From assembly GCA_017461665.1 (NCBI GenBank), contig JAFTXI010000057.1, forward strand, positions 1 to 64,000: 64,000 nt of DNA, read 5' to 3'. The notes below the pieces were generated by a model. The model saw only the letters and a list, made by a program, of their open reading frames with translations, did not search any database and was not told the origin of the DNA. The position numbers and the translations under genes are program-made. Of this stretch, positions 35,175 through 42,965 are shown piece after piece (the first letter of the stretch is position 1; each line of letters begins with the position of its first letter). Origin of the DNA: Bacteroidales bacterium (GTDB lineage Bacteria; Bacteroidota; Bacteroidia; Bacteroidales; F082).

Positions 35175-36656
35175 TTAAGATTTTTTATTAATTTTTGTTA
35201 AGAAACAACATCCTAAGCTTACTCCCAATCCAATGAAGATTCCATCAATAGGAAGTTTTATGATTTGTGCGATGATTAAAGATGCCGTTCCTGCAATTAT
35301 CGAGACCAGAATCCCTTTATAGTTGAATCTTTTGGGGAAGAACAAGGCTAATGTCAAAGGAACGAATACTGCCGTAGCGCGTAAGCCCATCGACAAGAAT
35401 CCCAAGTCGTTGATGAACGCGCCAGAGAATGTCGCGGCAAAAAGCACCGACAACAATAAGATACCGACGATTGTAAATCGCGATGTCTTAAGGTTTTTCG
35501 ACGACTCCATCAAAGATGGTTTTATTTTCGTAAAGACATCACGTACGAGTATCGTCGAGGCTCCGAGAGTAAGTCCTGAGCCACCTATTATAATTGTGAT
35601 CAACAAGGTTCCAAGTACGACACCTCCTAGGAATTCTGGCATACGATGTATTATGAAAAGAGGAAACGCTTGTGCCGTCGTCCCCATAACGCCGATGTTT
35701 TCGGGAAGCACCTTCCCAGCTTCAGAAAGTAAAGCCATCTCCTCAGCAGTGACGTAATGTCCTCTCATATAAAGACCTATGAGAACGCAGGCTGCTCCGA
35801 TAGGTATCGTCAAAACAGCCGACAGCATTGAGGCTTTACGAGCGACACTGTCGGTATTGGCAGCCCATATTCCTTGGGCGTAACTCTGCGTCGCCAAGAC
35901 TCCAAGAATCACGGAGAGACAAGAACCAATATCTTTTGCAGCACCTCGCGACAATAGCCCAAAAGACATACGTCCTGGAGACACACTTCCGTGTGTCTCT
36001 ACGAGAGTATGCATCATTTCTTCTATCGATGTCATAAGTCCATGATAACCATCTGTCAAAGACAGCACTATAATTCCTCCTGCCAAAGATGAGATGCACA
36101 ATAATATCAATTTGACAATTCCACCTAAACCGGCGCTCCATAATCCTCCAAAGACAACATACGCCATCATTATCAGACATGAGACCGAGGCTGCAAGATA
36201 AAATTTCATCGGGAAGAGTGTCATCAACAATGCGGAGGCAGAAAGTATCTGCGCCACTATGCTAACGAACATTCCCAAGGAACATAATATTGAACCTAAG
36301 ACTTCTGCTTTTTTTCCATATTCTTTTGAGACGATTTCCAACAATGTTGTGCAACCGCTTCTTCTCAAAGGAATGGCATAACCTATTGCAAGAAAGACAC
36401 ATCCTAAGGCTGCTCCGAGAGTAAACCACCATGCCGACAGTCCGTATGAGAACGCGAGCTGTGCCGTCCCCACCGTCGATTGTCCGCCTATCAAAGTACC
36501 CATGATGGTGCCGCATACCACCCAAACACCTGCTTTGCCTCCTGCACGCGAGAAGTCATCAGCACTCTTGACTTTCTTGGACGACAAAATACCTACGACT
36601 TCTATCAAAACGACAGACAACACGATTCCTAATATGTGATAAAACGACACCGCCAT
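35175..36656 (-). CDS. Sodium:solute symporter (SSS family)
   Basis: 493 residues with about thirteen membrane helices. SADDFSRAGGKAGVWVVCGTIMGTLIGGQSTVGTAQLAF near 31-68 is the conserved N-terminal region of this family, and the later GGSGLTLGASTILVRDVF fits the core. The substrate (sugar, amino acid, organic acid) is not predictable. It begins 5 bases after the YgjP-type gene stop and is probably co-transcribed. Confidence 0.92.
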   Translation of the reverse strand: MAVSFYHILGIVLSVVLIEVVGILSSKKVKSADDFSRAGGKAGVWVVCGTIMGTLIGGQSTVGTAQLAFSYGLSAWWFTLGAALGCVFLAIGYAIPLRRSGCTTLLEIVSKEYGKKAEVLGSILCSLGMFVSIVAQILSASALLMTLFPMKFYLAASVSCLIMMAYVVFGGLWSAGLGGIVKLILLCISSLAGGIIVLSLTDGYHGLMTSIEEMMHTLVETHGSVSPGRMSFGLLSRGAAKDIGSCLSVILGVLATQSYAQGIWAANTDSVARKASMLSAVLTIPIGAACVLIGLYMRGHYVTAEEMALLSEAGKVLPENIGVMGTTAQAFPLFIIHRMPEFLGGVVLGTLLITIIIGGSGLTLGASTILVRDVFTKIKPSLMESSKNLKTSRFTIVGILLLSVLFAATFSGAFINDLGFLSMGLRATAVFVPLTLALFFPKRFNYKGILVSIIAGTASLIIAQIIKLPIDGIFIGLGVSLGCCFLTKINKKS

Positions 36657-36661
36657 TTCAA

Positions 36662-37354
36662 TTACAAGAATTTCAATTGTTTATCCCAGACTTTCCAGTC
36701 GGGCATCTCTGCTGTCATCAAGGCGTAAAAGTCCTTCGAGTGATTCATGTGGACGAGATGACAAAGCTCATGCAGAATCACTGCTTTGATACATCCTTCA
36801 GGGAGTTTTATCAAGTCTAAATTCAAACTTATACTTCTTTTCGAGGAACAGCTTCCCCATCGTGTCTTCATCTTTTTGATTGTAAAAGACTTAGGCGATA
36901 CGTTGTATTTCTCCATCTGCTTTATCAAAGGCGTCGCTACTTGTTGAAAGACGCGTCGTGCTTGATCAAAATACCATCTATCGAGTAACGATGATACAAT
37001 TTCGGACGTATGCGATACGTCCCGACAGTATATATGAATCGTATCATTATCAAATACGACTAAATTCTTCGTCGCTGCTTCTATTTGCAGAGGATATTGC
37101 TTTCCAAGGAAATAGTGAAGTTCGCCATCGACATATTTCTTAGGTTCGCTACTTTTCTTTTCAGGAGCGTCAAGGCGATCGAAAATCCATCTATGATGTT
37201 TTTGGAGAAAAGGTTCCACTTCATCAATACTATAAAGGTACGGCACTCTCAGTTCGACACGTTTGTCGGGGTGTATCTGTATCGCCACAGTCCTCCTCTG
37301 CGAGCGAACTATTTCGCAATTCAGTGTTCTTCCGTTTATGATGAAGGTTTTCAT
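36662..37354 (-). CDS. YgjP-type (DUF45) zinc metallopeptidase
   Basis: 230 residues. The N-terminal half has the strand pattern RRTVAIQIHPDKRVELRVP, then KTRWGSCSSKRSISLN near 164-180 and the zinc motif HELCHLVHMNHS near 191-202, which define the YgjP/WLM-like DUF45 family. Cytoplasmic; substrate unknown. Confidence 0.93.
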   Translation of the reverse strand: MKTFIINGRTLNCEIVRSQRRTVAIQIHPDKRVELRVPYLYSIDEVEPFLQKHHRWIFDRLDAPEKKSSEPKKYVDGELHYFLGKQYPLQIEAATKNLVVFDNDTIHIYCRDVSHTSEIVSSLLDRWYFDQARRVFQQVATPLIKQMEKYNVSPKSFTIKKMKTRWGSCSSKRSISLNLDLIKLPEGCIKAVILHELCHLVHMNHSKDFYALMTAEMPDWKVWDKQLKFL

Positions 37355-37460
37355 TGTAGTGAAGAGTTTTTAGTAGTTGTGAAGTTATGAAGTTTATGTT
37401 TTTAAAGTTAATTTGTTAAAAATATTCGTGCACGATTCGTGTCAATTCGTGGACAGAAAC

Positions 37461-37490
37461 AAAAAAAGGGTTTCGATTAGAAACCCTTTA
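37461..37490 (-). terminator. Terminator of tRNA-Lys
   Basis: On the minus strand AAAGGGTTTC pairs with GAAACCCTTT across a short loop and runs into a T tract, 8 bases after the tRNA 3' end. Confidence 0.85.
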
Positions 37491-37497
37491 GTTTTGG

Positions 37498-37570
37498 TGA
37501 CCCGCCTGAGGCTCGAACTCAGGACCCCCACATTAAAAGTGTGATGCTCTACCTACTGAGCTAGCGAGTC
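37498..37570 (-). tRNA. tRNA-Lys (anticodon TTT)
   Basis: 73 nt without encoded CCA. Acceptor GACTCGC pairs with GCGGGTC (one G-U), the D arm is GCTC/GAGC, the anticodon loop reads CTTTTAA with anticodon TTT, and the T arm is CTGAG-TTCGAGC-CTCAG. Discriminator base A. It has its own promoter and terminator, so it is a single-gene unit. Confidence 0.97.
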
Positions 37571-37589
37571 ATCCTCTTGTTTGCGAGTG

Positions 37590-37619
37590 CAAAGGTACAT
37601 CTTTTTTTAATATCTCCAA
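37590..37619 (-). promoter_or_regulatory. Promoter of tRNA-Lys
   Basis: Minus strand: TACCTTTG at 37597-37590 and TTG at 37619-37617, 19 bases apart. One of the best -33/-7 matches in the window. Confidence 0.65.
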
Positions 37620-37652
37620 CATTTTTTCAAAAAAAAAATTTAAAAATATTTT

Positions 37653-38264
37653 TCATTCCAAAACACCTTTTCCTTCTCGAATTATAATTATCTCATTTTC
37701 AGTACAATCAACAACAGTACTTTCTTCCTTATCACCAAAACCTCCGTCAATAATTATGTCAACTTTGTCCTTATATGCCTCATTTATCTCCTCAGGATCG
37801 GTCATAAAACCGGAGATTTCGTCCTCATCAATGATGGAAGTGGTGATAATTGGGCATCCAAGTTCACGAACTATGTTTGTAATTATCTGCTGATCCGGTA
37901 TTCTGATTCCAATAGTTTTTTTGTTGTTTTTAAAAATCTTCGGCACATTATTGTTCGCTTCTACTATAAAAGTGAAAGCTCCTGGAAGGTTACGTTTCAT
38001 CATTTTGAAAACGTCGTTGTTAATAGGTCGCGTAAACTCAGAGAGCATGCTCAAATCGTGGAAGATTATAGAGAAGTTCGCCTTTTCCTTTTTTACTCCT
38101 TTAATTCTCGCAATGCGTTCAAGCGCCTTGTTACTATTAATATTGCATCCGATACCATAAATAGTATCTGTCGGAAATATTATCACGCCATCGTCGTTGA
38201 GACATTCCAATATCATTTTCATGTAACGAGGATTAGGATTTTCGGGATATAACTTCAGAAACAT
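37653..38264 (-). CDS. L-threonylcarbamoyladenylate synthase (TsaC/Sua5/YwlC family)
   Basis: 203 residues from ATG at 38264. A longer frame begins at 38318, but a TATATTTG box at 38293-38286 lies inside it, so the shorter start is preferred. GVIIFPTDTIYGIGCNI near 27-43 is the nucleotide-binding family motif, and LPGAFTFIVEA near 93 and IGIRIPD near 119 fit. It makes threonylcarbamoyl-AMP for the t6A modification at tRNA position 37. The tRNA-Lys gene immediately downstream belongs to the ANN-decoding set that receives t6A. Confidence 0.92.
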   Translation of the reverse strand: MFLKLYPENPNPRYMKMILECLNDDGVIIFPTDTIYGIGCNINSNKALERIARIKGVKKEKANFSIIFHDLSMLSEFTRPINNDVFKMMKRNLPGAFTFIVEANNNVPKIFKNNKKTIGIRIPDQQIITNIVRELGCPIITTSIIDEDEISGFMTDPEEINEAYKDKVDIIIDGGFGDKEESTVVDCTENEIIIIREGKGVLE

Positions 38265-38285
38265 AACTTTAAAATTTAATATTTG

Positions 38286-38293
38286 CAAATATA
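38286..38293 (-). promoter_or_regulatory. -7 promoter box for the TsaC-type gene
   Basis: TATATTTG on the minus strand, 21 bases before the ATG at 38264; it decides the start codon. Confidence 0.45.
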
Positions 38294-38340
38294 ATATTTT
38301 TTCAAACAACTCATTCATTATGAATTGTTAAATATAAAAA

Positions 38341-38364
38341 GATACCGCTCCAATTCCTAACGTA
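38341..38364. repeat. Decayed copy of the GC-rich repeat end
   Basis: ACCGCTCCAATTCCTAACGT at 38344-38363 differs at three positions from GCCGCTCCAATCCCTAACGC at 18487-18506. It is followed by AATTACACAATTGTT and CGACTTG...ACTCGGTGACTT remnants of other repeat kinds (to about 38445). This is the non-coding part of the 333-base gap upstream of rpsA. Confidence 0.55.
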
Positions 38365-38486
38365 CGCTAACAATGTACAATTACACAATTGTTGGACTTC
38401 AAAATCTTATTGAATCAGCGACTTGTTTACTCGGTGACTTTTGCTAATTTCAGCTTTTAAAATTCTAAGATTTATTTAAATAGGTC

Positions 38487-38517
38487 TTGTTTTTTTCAAA
38501 AGAAAATATTACATTTG
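38487..38517 (+). promoter_or_regulatory. Promoter of rpsA
   Basis: TTG at 38487-38489 and TACATTTG at 38510-38517 with a 20-base spacer, a full Bacteroidota promoter. The start would be near 38524, leaving a leader of about 128 nt. Confidence 0.65.
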
Positions 38518-38523
38518 CAAACG

Positions 38524-38651
38524 TTTTTGGGTTCATTCCGAAATTGATTTACAAAACTAATAATCAATGACTTAAAAGCATAAAATAAGTTTAACAATCC
38601 TTAATGACTGATTCGGAAAGTTGTTAAGTACAAATTAAAATCATTATTATA
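38524..38651 (+). promoter_or_regulatory. Structured 5' leader of rpsA
   Basis: TTCCGAA (38536-38542) pairs with TTCGGAA (38612-38618) and encloses three hairpins: ATTGATT/AATCAAT (38543-38549 with 38562-38568), ACTTA/TAAGT (38570-38574 with 38586-38590) and TTAA/TTAA (38591-38604). This four-way shape, in an AT-rich leader just upstream of the S1 gene, suggests autoregulation by S1 binding; the fold is seen, the role is inferred. Confidence 0.45.
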
Positions 38652-40514
38652 ATGAGTGAAAATCAAAACATCATCAACGAAAACGTTGTTGAAAAAGCAG
38701 AAAAACAAGTAAGAGTAAAACCAACTCCAGACGCTAACTTCGATTGGAGCAGCGATCACAAAAAATTCGACAACTACAAGTCAGAAGAACGCAAGCAATT
38801 AGAAGCTATGTACGAAAAGACAATGAGTCAAATCGCTGACCATGAAGTCGTCGAAGGTATAGTTGTTGGTAAAACATCACGCGAAGTTGTCGTCAACATC
38901 GGATTCAAATCAGATGGTGTTATCCCAGTAGCAGAATTCCGTCACAATCCTAACTTAAAAGTTGGTGACAAGATCGAAGTTTACGTTGAAAACCAAGAAG
39001 GCATTAACGGCCAATTAGTTTTATCACACAAAAAAGCTCGTATCTTGAAATCATGGGATCGCGTTAACGAAGCATACGACAAACAAGAAATCGTTCAAGG
39101 TTATGTTAAGAGCCGTACAAAAGGTGGCTTGATCGTCGATGTATTCGGAATCGAAGCATTCTTACCAGGTTCACAAATCGATGTCAAACCTATCCGCGAC
39201 TATGACGTATTCGTTGACAGCATCATGGAATTCAAAGTTGTTAAAATCAACCAAGAGTACAAAAACGTCGTCGTTTCACACAAAGCTCTTATCGAAGATG
39301 AAATCGAACAACAAAAGATGGAAATCATCAGTAAACTCGAGAAAGGTCAAGTTCTTGAAGGTATTGTTAAGAACATCACATCTTACGGTGTATTCATCGA
39401 CCTCGGTGGCGTTGACGGCTTGATCCACATCACAGACCTCTCATGGGGCCGCATCAACCACCCAGAAGAAATTGTTAAATTAGACGAACAAATCAAAGTT
39501 GTTATCCTCGACTTTGACGACAACAAGAAACGTATCGCTCTCGGCTTGAAACAACTCACACCTCACCCATGGGACGCTTTAGATCCTAACCTCAATGTCG
39601 GTGACGTTGTTAAAGGTAAAGTAGTTGTCATCGCTGACTACGGCGCATTCATCGAAATCGCCCCTGGCGTAGAAGGTTTGATCCACGTTTCAGAAATGTC
39701 ATGGTCACAACACTTACGCACAGCTCAAGACTTCTTGAAGATCGGCGACGACGTTGAAGCTAAGATATTGACATTAGACCGCGAAGAACGCAAAATGTCT
39801 TTAGGTATGAAACAACTCATCCCAGATCCATGGGCAAACATCAAAGAACGTTACGCTATCGGTTCAAAACAAACAGCTACAGTTCGTAACTTCACCAACT
39901 TCGGTATCTTCGTAGAAATTGAAGAAGGCGTAGATGGCTTGATCCACATATCTGACCTCAGCTGGTCAAAGAAAATCAAACATCCTGCTGAATTCACAAA
40001 GATAGGTGATACTATCGAAGTAGTCGTCCTCGACGTTGATGAAGAAAACCGCCGCCTCAGCTTAGGCCACAAACAACTTGAAGAAAACCCATGGGATGTA
40101 TTTGAAAGCATCTTCACAGTTGGTTCAATTCAACAAGGTACAATCATCAGCTCAAGCGATAAAGGCGTTGTAGTTTCATTACCTTACGGCGTTGAAGGTT
40201 TCTGTCCAAACCGTCACCTCAAGAAAGAAGACGGCTCAAATGCTAAGATGGACGAAACAATCGATTTCAAAGTTATCGAATTCTCAAAAGAAAATAAGAA
40301 GATCATCCTCTCTCACTCACGTATTTGGGAAGATAAAGTTGCAGTAGAACGCGAAGTTGAAACAGAAGCTAAGGAAAAAGCTGCTAAAACAACAAAACGC
40401 ACTGTAAAACAAATCAACGACAATGTTGAACGCACAACTTTAGGTGACTTAGACGTTTTCGCAGAGTTGAAAGAAAACTTCGAAAAAGCTGAAAAAGAAG
40501 CTAAAGGTGAATAA
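38652..40514 (+). CDS. rpsA: 30S ribosomal protein S1
   Basis: 620 residues with six S1 RNA-binding domains. Clear repeats include VKNITSYGVFIDLGGVDGLIHI near 243, IADYGAFIEIAPGVEGLIHVSEM near 328 and VRNFTNFGIFVEIEEGVDGLIHISDL near 413. Each repeat follows with a KRIALGLKQL-like end. A charged N-terminal tail (1-45) and an acidic/basic C-terminal tail flank the domains. S1 brings mRNA to the small subunit, which matters in this phylum where Shine-Dalgarno sites are weak. Codons are strongly biased, fitting high expression. Confidence 0.97.
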   Translation: MSENQNIINENVVEKAEKQVRVKPTPDANFDWSSDHKKFDNYKSEERKQLEAMYEKTMSQIADHEVVEGIVVGKTSREVVVNIGFKSDGVIPVAEFRHNPNLKVGDKIEVYVENQEGINGQLVLSHKKARILKSWDRVNEAYDKQEIVQGYVKSRTKGGLIVDVFGIEAFLPGSQIDVKPIRDYDVFVDSIMEFKVVKINQEYKNVVVSHKALIEDEIEQQKMEIISKLEKGQVLEGIVKNITSYGVFIDLGGVDGLIHITDLSWGRINHPEEIVKLDEQIKVVILDFDDNKKRIALGLKQLTPHPWDALDPNLNVGDVVKGKVVVIADYGAFIEIAPGVEGLIHVSEMSWSQHLRTAQDFLKIGDDVEAKILTLDREERKMSLGMKQLIPDPWANIKERYAIGSKQTATVRNFTNFGIFVEIEEGVDGLIHISDLSWSKKIKHPAEFTKIGDTIEVVVLDVDEENRRLSLGHKQLEENPWDVFESIFTVGSIQQGTIISSSDKGVVVSLPYGVEGFCPNRHLKKEDGSNAKMDETIDFKVIEFSKENKKIILSHSRIWEDKVAVEREVETEAKEKAAKTTKRTVKQINDNVERTTLGDLDVFAELKENFEKAEKEAKGE

Positions 40515-40536
40515 TTAAATAAACATCTTTACAAGA

Positions 40537-40570
40537 AAAAAGACTCTCCTATAGGGAGTCTTTTTTTTAT
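40537..40570 (+). terminator. Terminator of rpsA
   Basis: AGACTCTCC and GGGAGTCT pair around a short loop and are followed by eight or more T. Confidence 0.85.
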
Positions 40571-40635
40571 TTACATCAACGTAAAATAATCAAAAAAAAT
40601 CTTTCGTCATCTGCGTTTCGTCTCGCCTCTTTTCT

Positions 40636-40643
40636 TAAATTTG
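40636..40643 (+). promoter_or_regulatory. -7 promoter box for GH29
   Basis: TAAATTTG, 38 bases before the GH29 start codon and after the rpsA terminator, so GH29 has its own promoter. Confidence 0.45.
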
Positions 40644-40681
40644 CAAAAAGAGATATTAACTAATTTTTAACTTAATTTATA

Positions 40682-42187
40682 ATGAAACATCTTACTAATC
40701 TGTTACTTGCAGTGATGATATTATTATCGTCATGCAATTCTTCACAAAAAGAAAACTCTTTAGGAGCAACATCTCCAAAAACAAACGTCGATGAGATTAC
40801 TCAAAAAGCCTTGGAAGAATGGCGTTCTGAACATTTCGGTATGTTCATCCACTTCGGAATCTATTCTGAGCTCGCCGGTTGGTGGAAAGGCGAAAAAATT
40901 CCCTTCTACGGCGAACAAATCATGAACCACGCCCGTATCCCAATCGATGAATATGAAGCCGTTGCAAAAGAATTCAATCCAGAAAACTTCAACGCCGACG
41001 AGATAGTAAAACTCGCTAAAGACGCCGGCATGAAATATATCGTCATGACTTCCAAACATCACGACGGTTTCTGTATGTTCCACACAGAAACAACAGATTA
41101 TAACATCGTTGACTTCACTCCTTTCGGTCGCGACGTAGTGAAAGAATTGTCGGAAGCCTGCCAACGTCACGGATTAAAATTTGGTCTCTATTATTCACTC
41201 CCTGACTGGCATTATCCTCTCGGAATACCACGCTTAGAACCAGACCCGACAACAAAATGTCACGAATATGTTAACCAAGTTTATTCTCCTTTGGAAATTG
41301 TCACACCTGAACTTGAAGATTATATAGTTGCTCAAGTCACTGAGTTACTTACCAATTACGGCGACATCAACACATTGTGGTTCGACATGGGTCTCGTCAC
41401 TCCAGAACAAAGTAAACGCTTCCGTGAGACAGTGAAATCTCTTCAACCTGAATGTATCATAAACGGAAGAATCATGAACAACCAAGGCGACTACATGACA
41501 TTACCTGATAACGGCGACGTAGCTGGTTACGAAAACATCTTCTGGGACAACCCTGCATCTTTATACGGAACATGGGGATATAAATCTTGGATAAATCGTC
41601 CTGATGTCGATAAACAGGTTGCTGCTCAGTTAGGAAGGTTATTCAGCACCGTACGTCACGGCGGAGTTTTCTTACTCAACATAGGTCCTGACGGCAAAGG
41701 TAACGTCATCCCTTACGAAAAAGAAGTGTTGACAAAAATCGGCGATTTCTTAAAACAACATCCTGACACCCTAAATAAGATAGAAGTCAGCTATAAAGAA
41801 ATTCCTGTCGTGAAATCAGAAAACGGAGCTTTTGAATTGACGGAAGCCAACGGCATAATGCACGCTGCCATCGACGGAACAGGCTATATGAGCACTCAAG
41901 TCGATTCATGGCGTTCATGGCAAATCGACGTCACAGAAGAAGGAAACTACGATGTCTTTATCGTTTACATTCCTGAATATTTAGACAAAAAATATTCATT
42001 TGAATGTGGCGACAACATCATAGAACACACATTACCAGGTGTTGACCCAATGATTCAAACATCATACGCTGGAAAGATGAACCTCAAAAAAGGAAACAAC
42101 ACCTTCCGCTTAGACTTGGCAGAAAGATGCTATCCATTGGAACCATTAGGATTGGAAGTGAAGAAAATTATTTTGAGGAAGAAATGA
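40682..42187 (+). CDS. GH29 alpha-L-fucosidase, lipoprotein
   Basis: 501 residues. Lipobox ILLSSC (about Cys19). The TIM barrel carries FGMFIHFGIYSELAGWW near 53-69, MTSKHHDGFCMFHT near 122-135, FGLYYSLPDWHYP near 167, and LWFDMG near 231-236 with the nucleophile Asp. A C-terminal beta-sandwich of about 130 residues follows. A retaining fucosidase acting on alpha-1,2/3/4/6 linkages of host glycans; linkage cannot be decided. With GH95 about 20 kb away it gives the organism two fucosidase families. Confidence 0.94.
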   Translation: MKHLTNLLLAVMILLSSCNSSQKENSLGATSPKTNVDEITQKALEEWRSEHFGMFIHFGIYSELAGWWKGEKIPFYGEQIMNHARIPIDEYEAVAKEFNPENFNADEIVKLAKDAGMKYIVMTSKHHDGFCMFHTETTDYNIVDFTPFGRDVVKELSEACQRHGLKFGLYYSLPDWHYPLGIPRLEPDPTTKCHEYVNQVYSPLEIVTPELEDYIVAQVTELLTNYGDINTLWFDMGLVTPEQSKRFRETVKSLQPECIINGRIMNNQGDYMTLPDNGDVAGYENIFWDNPASLYGTWGYKSWINRPDVDKQVAAQLGRLFSTVRHGGVFLLNIGPDGKGNVIPYEKEVLTKIGDFLKQHPDTLNKIEVSYKEIPVVKSENGAFELTEANGIMHAAIDGTGYMSTQVDSWRSWQIDVTEEGNYDVFIVYIPEYLDKKYSFECGDNIIEHTLPGVDPMIQTSYAGKMNLKKGNNTFRLDLAERCYPLEPLGLEVKKIILRKK

Positions 42188-42205
42188 TATTCAATAGATC
42201 ATAAT

Positions 42206-42240
42206 AATAAAGCCCGACATTTTCATCGGGCTTTATTTTT
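42206..42240. terminator. Terminator after GH29
   Basis: AAAGCCCGA pairs with TCGGGCTTT around CATTTTCA, with T run to the right. Confidence 0.85.
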
Positions 42241-42259
42241 TAATAATCTATAATCGAAT

Positions 42260-42311
42260 GAGACGCTTCAATGTTTATCTATTTTTGCAGGAAAAATTGA
42301 AACGTCTCTAC
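42260..42311. repeat. AGACG hairpin repeat
   Basis: GAGACGCTTCAAT pairs with ATTGAAACGTCTC at 12 of 13 positions, with a loop containing TTTTTGCAGGAA. The same arms and the GCAGGAA loop word recur at 60354-60401, and the arms recur at 273-325. Confidence 0.7.
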
Positions 42312-42317
42312 ATCATA

Positions 42318-42842
42318 TCACTCAGCACTTGTTGCCAAAGGCGATGCTTGCGTGTATGTTCTCGCTGCTAATTCCTTATCGAACATATAGATTGCGTATG
42401 GATTGTCTTTTATCATGCGGAGACTATCGATCATCTTTTGTGCAGATTCTTCTTCTTCAACTTGTTCGTCGATGAACCATACAAGACGATTTTGTGTTGC
42501 GTAGTCTTTCAATTCGACTGCCAAAGCATTGATATTGTTAATCAAAGATGTGACTTTTTCTTCATGTTGTAAAGTATCTTCAAAAGCTTCCAATGGTGTA
42601 GCCCATTCTGTCTTGACAGCGTCGATAGCTTTTAATTCAACGCGACCGCCACGTGAAACCAAGTAGTTATAGAAAATCATGGCGTGGTCTTGTTCTTCTT
42701 TAAACTGAACTTCAAACCAGTTAGCGATACCGCTTAAACCTTGTGCATGGAAATTTGTTGCCATCGACAAATAAAGATAAGCCGACCATAACTCAGCATT
42801 TATCTGCGCATTAATAGCGTCTTGTAACTTTTTGTTAATCAT
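42318..42842 (-). CDS. Ferritin
   Basis: 174 residues from ATG at 42842; the longer frame to 42890 runs through the -7 box (TATATTTG at 42885-42878), so it is excluded. The four-helix bundle carries NAELWSAYLYLSMATNFHAQGLSGIANWF, KEEQDHAMIFYNYL and WFIDEQVEEEESA with the ferroxidase Glu and His ligands. Iron storage and peroxide protection in the cytoplasm. The start codons of ferritin and the divergent DUF4301 gene are 123 bases apart. Confidence 0.95.
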   Translation of the reverse strand: MINKKLQDAINAQINAELWSAYLYLSMATNFHAQGLSGIANWFEVQFKEEQDHAMIFYNYLVSRGGRVELKAIDAVKTEWATPLEAFEDTLQHEEKVTSLINNINALAVELKDYATQNRLVWFIDEQVEEEESAQKMIDSLRMIKDNPYAIYMFDKELAARTYTQASPLATSAE

Positions 42843-42877
42843 AATTGTAAAATTTAAGTCATTTTTATTAATTGCTG

Positions 42878-42939
42878 CAAATATATACAATTTTTTTTAT
42901 GAATTGTTTCGAATTTATTAAGAATAATTTTTACCTTTG
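42878..42939. promoter_or_regulatory. Divergent -7 boxes for ferritin and the DUF4301 gene
   Basis: TATATTTG on the minus strand at 42885-42878 and TACCTTTG on the plus strand at 42932-42939. Each fixes the start of its gene downstream of the longest open frame. Confidence 0.5.
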
Positions 42940-42965
42940 TGATGTTCTTAAAAAAAGTGATGATT

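Noticed and set aside
37498..37570. tRNA as an attachment site for an integrated element
   Set aside because: No integrase and no second copy of the tRNA 3' end were found nearby.
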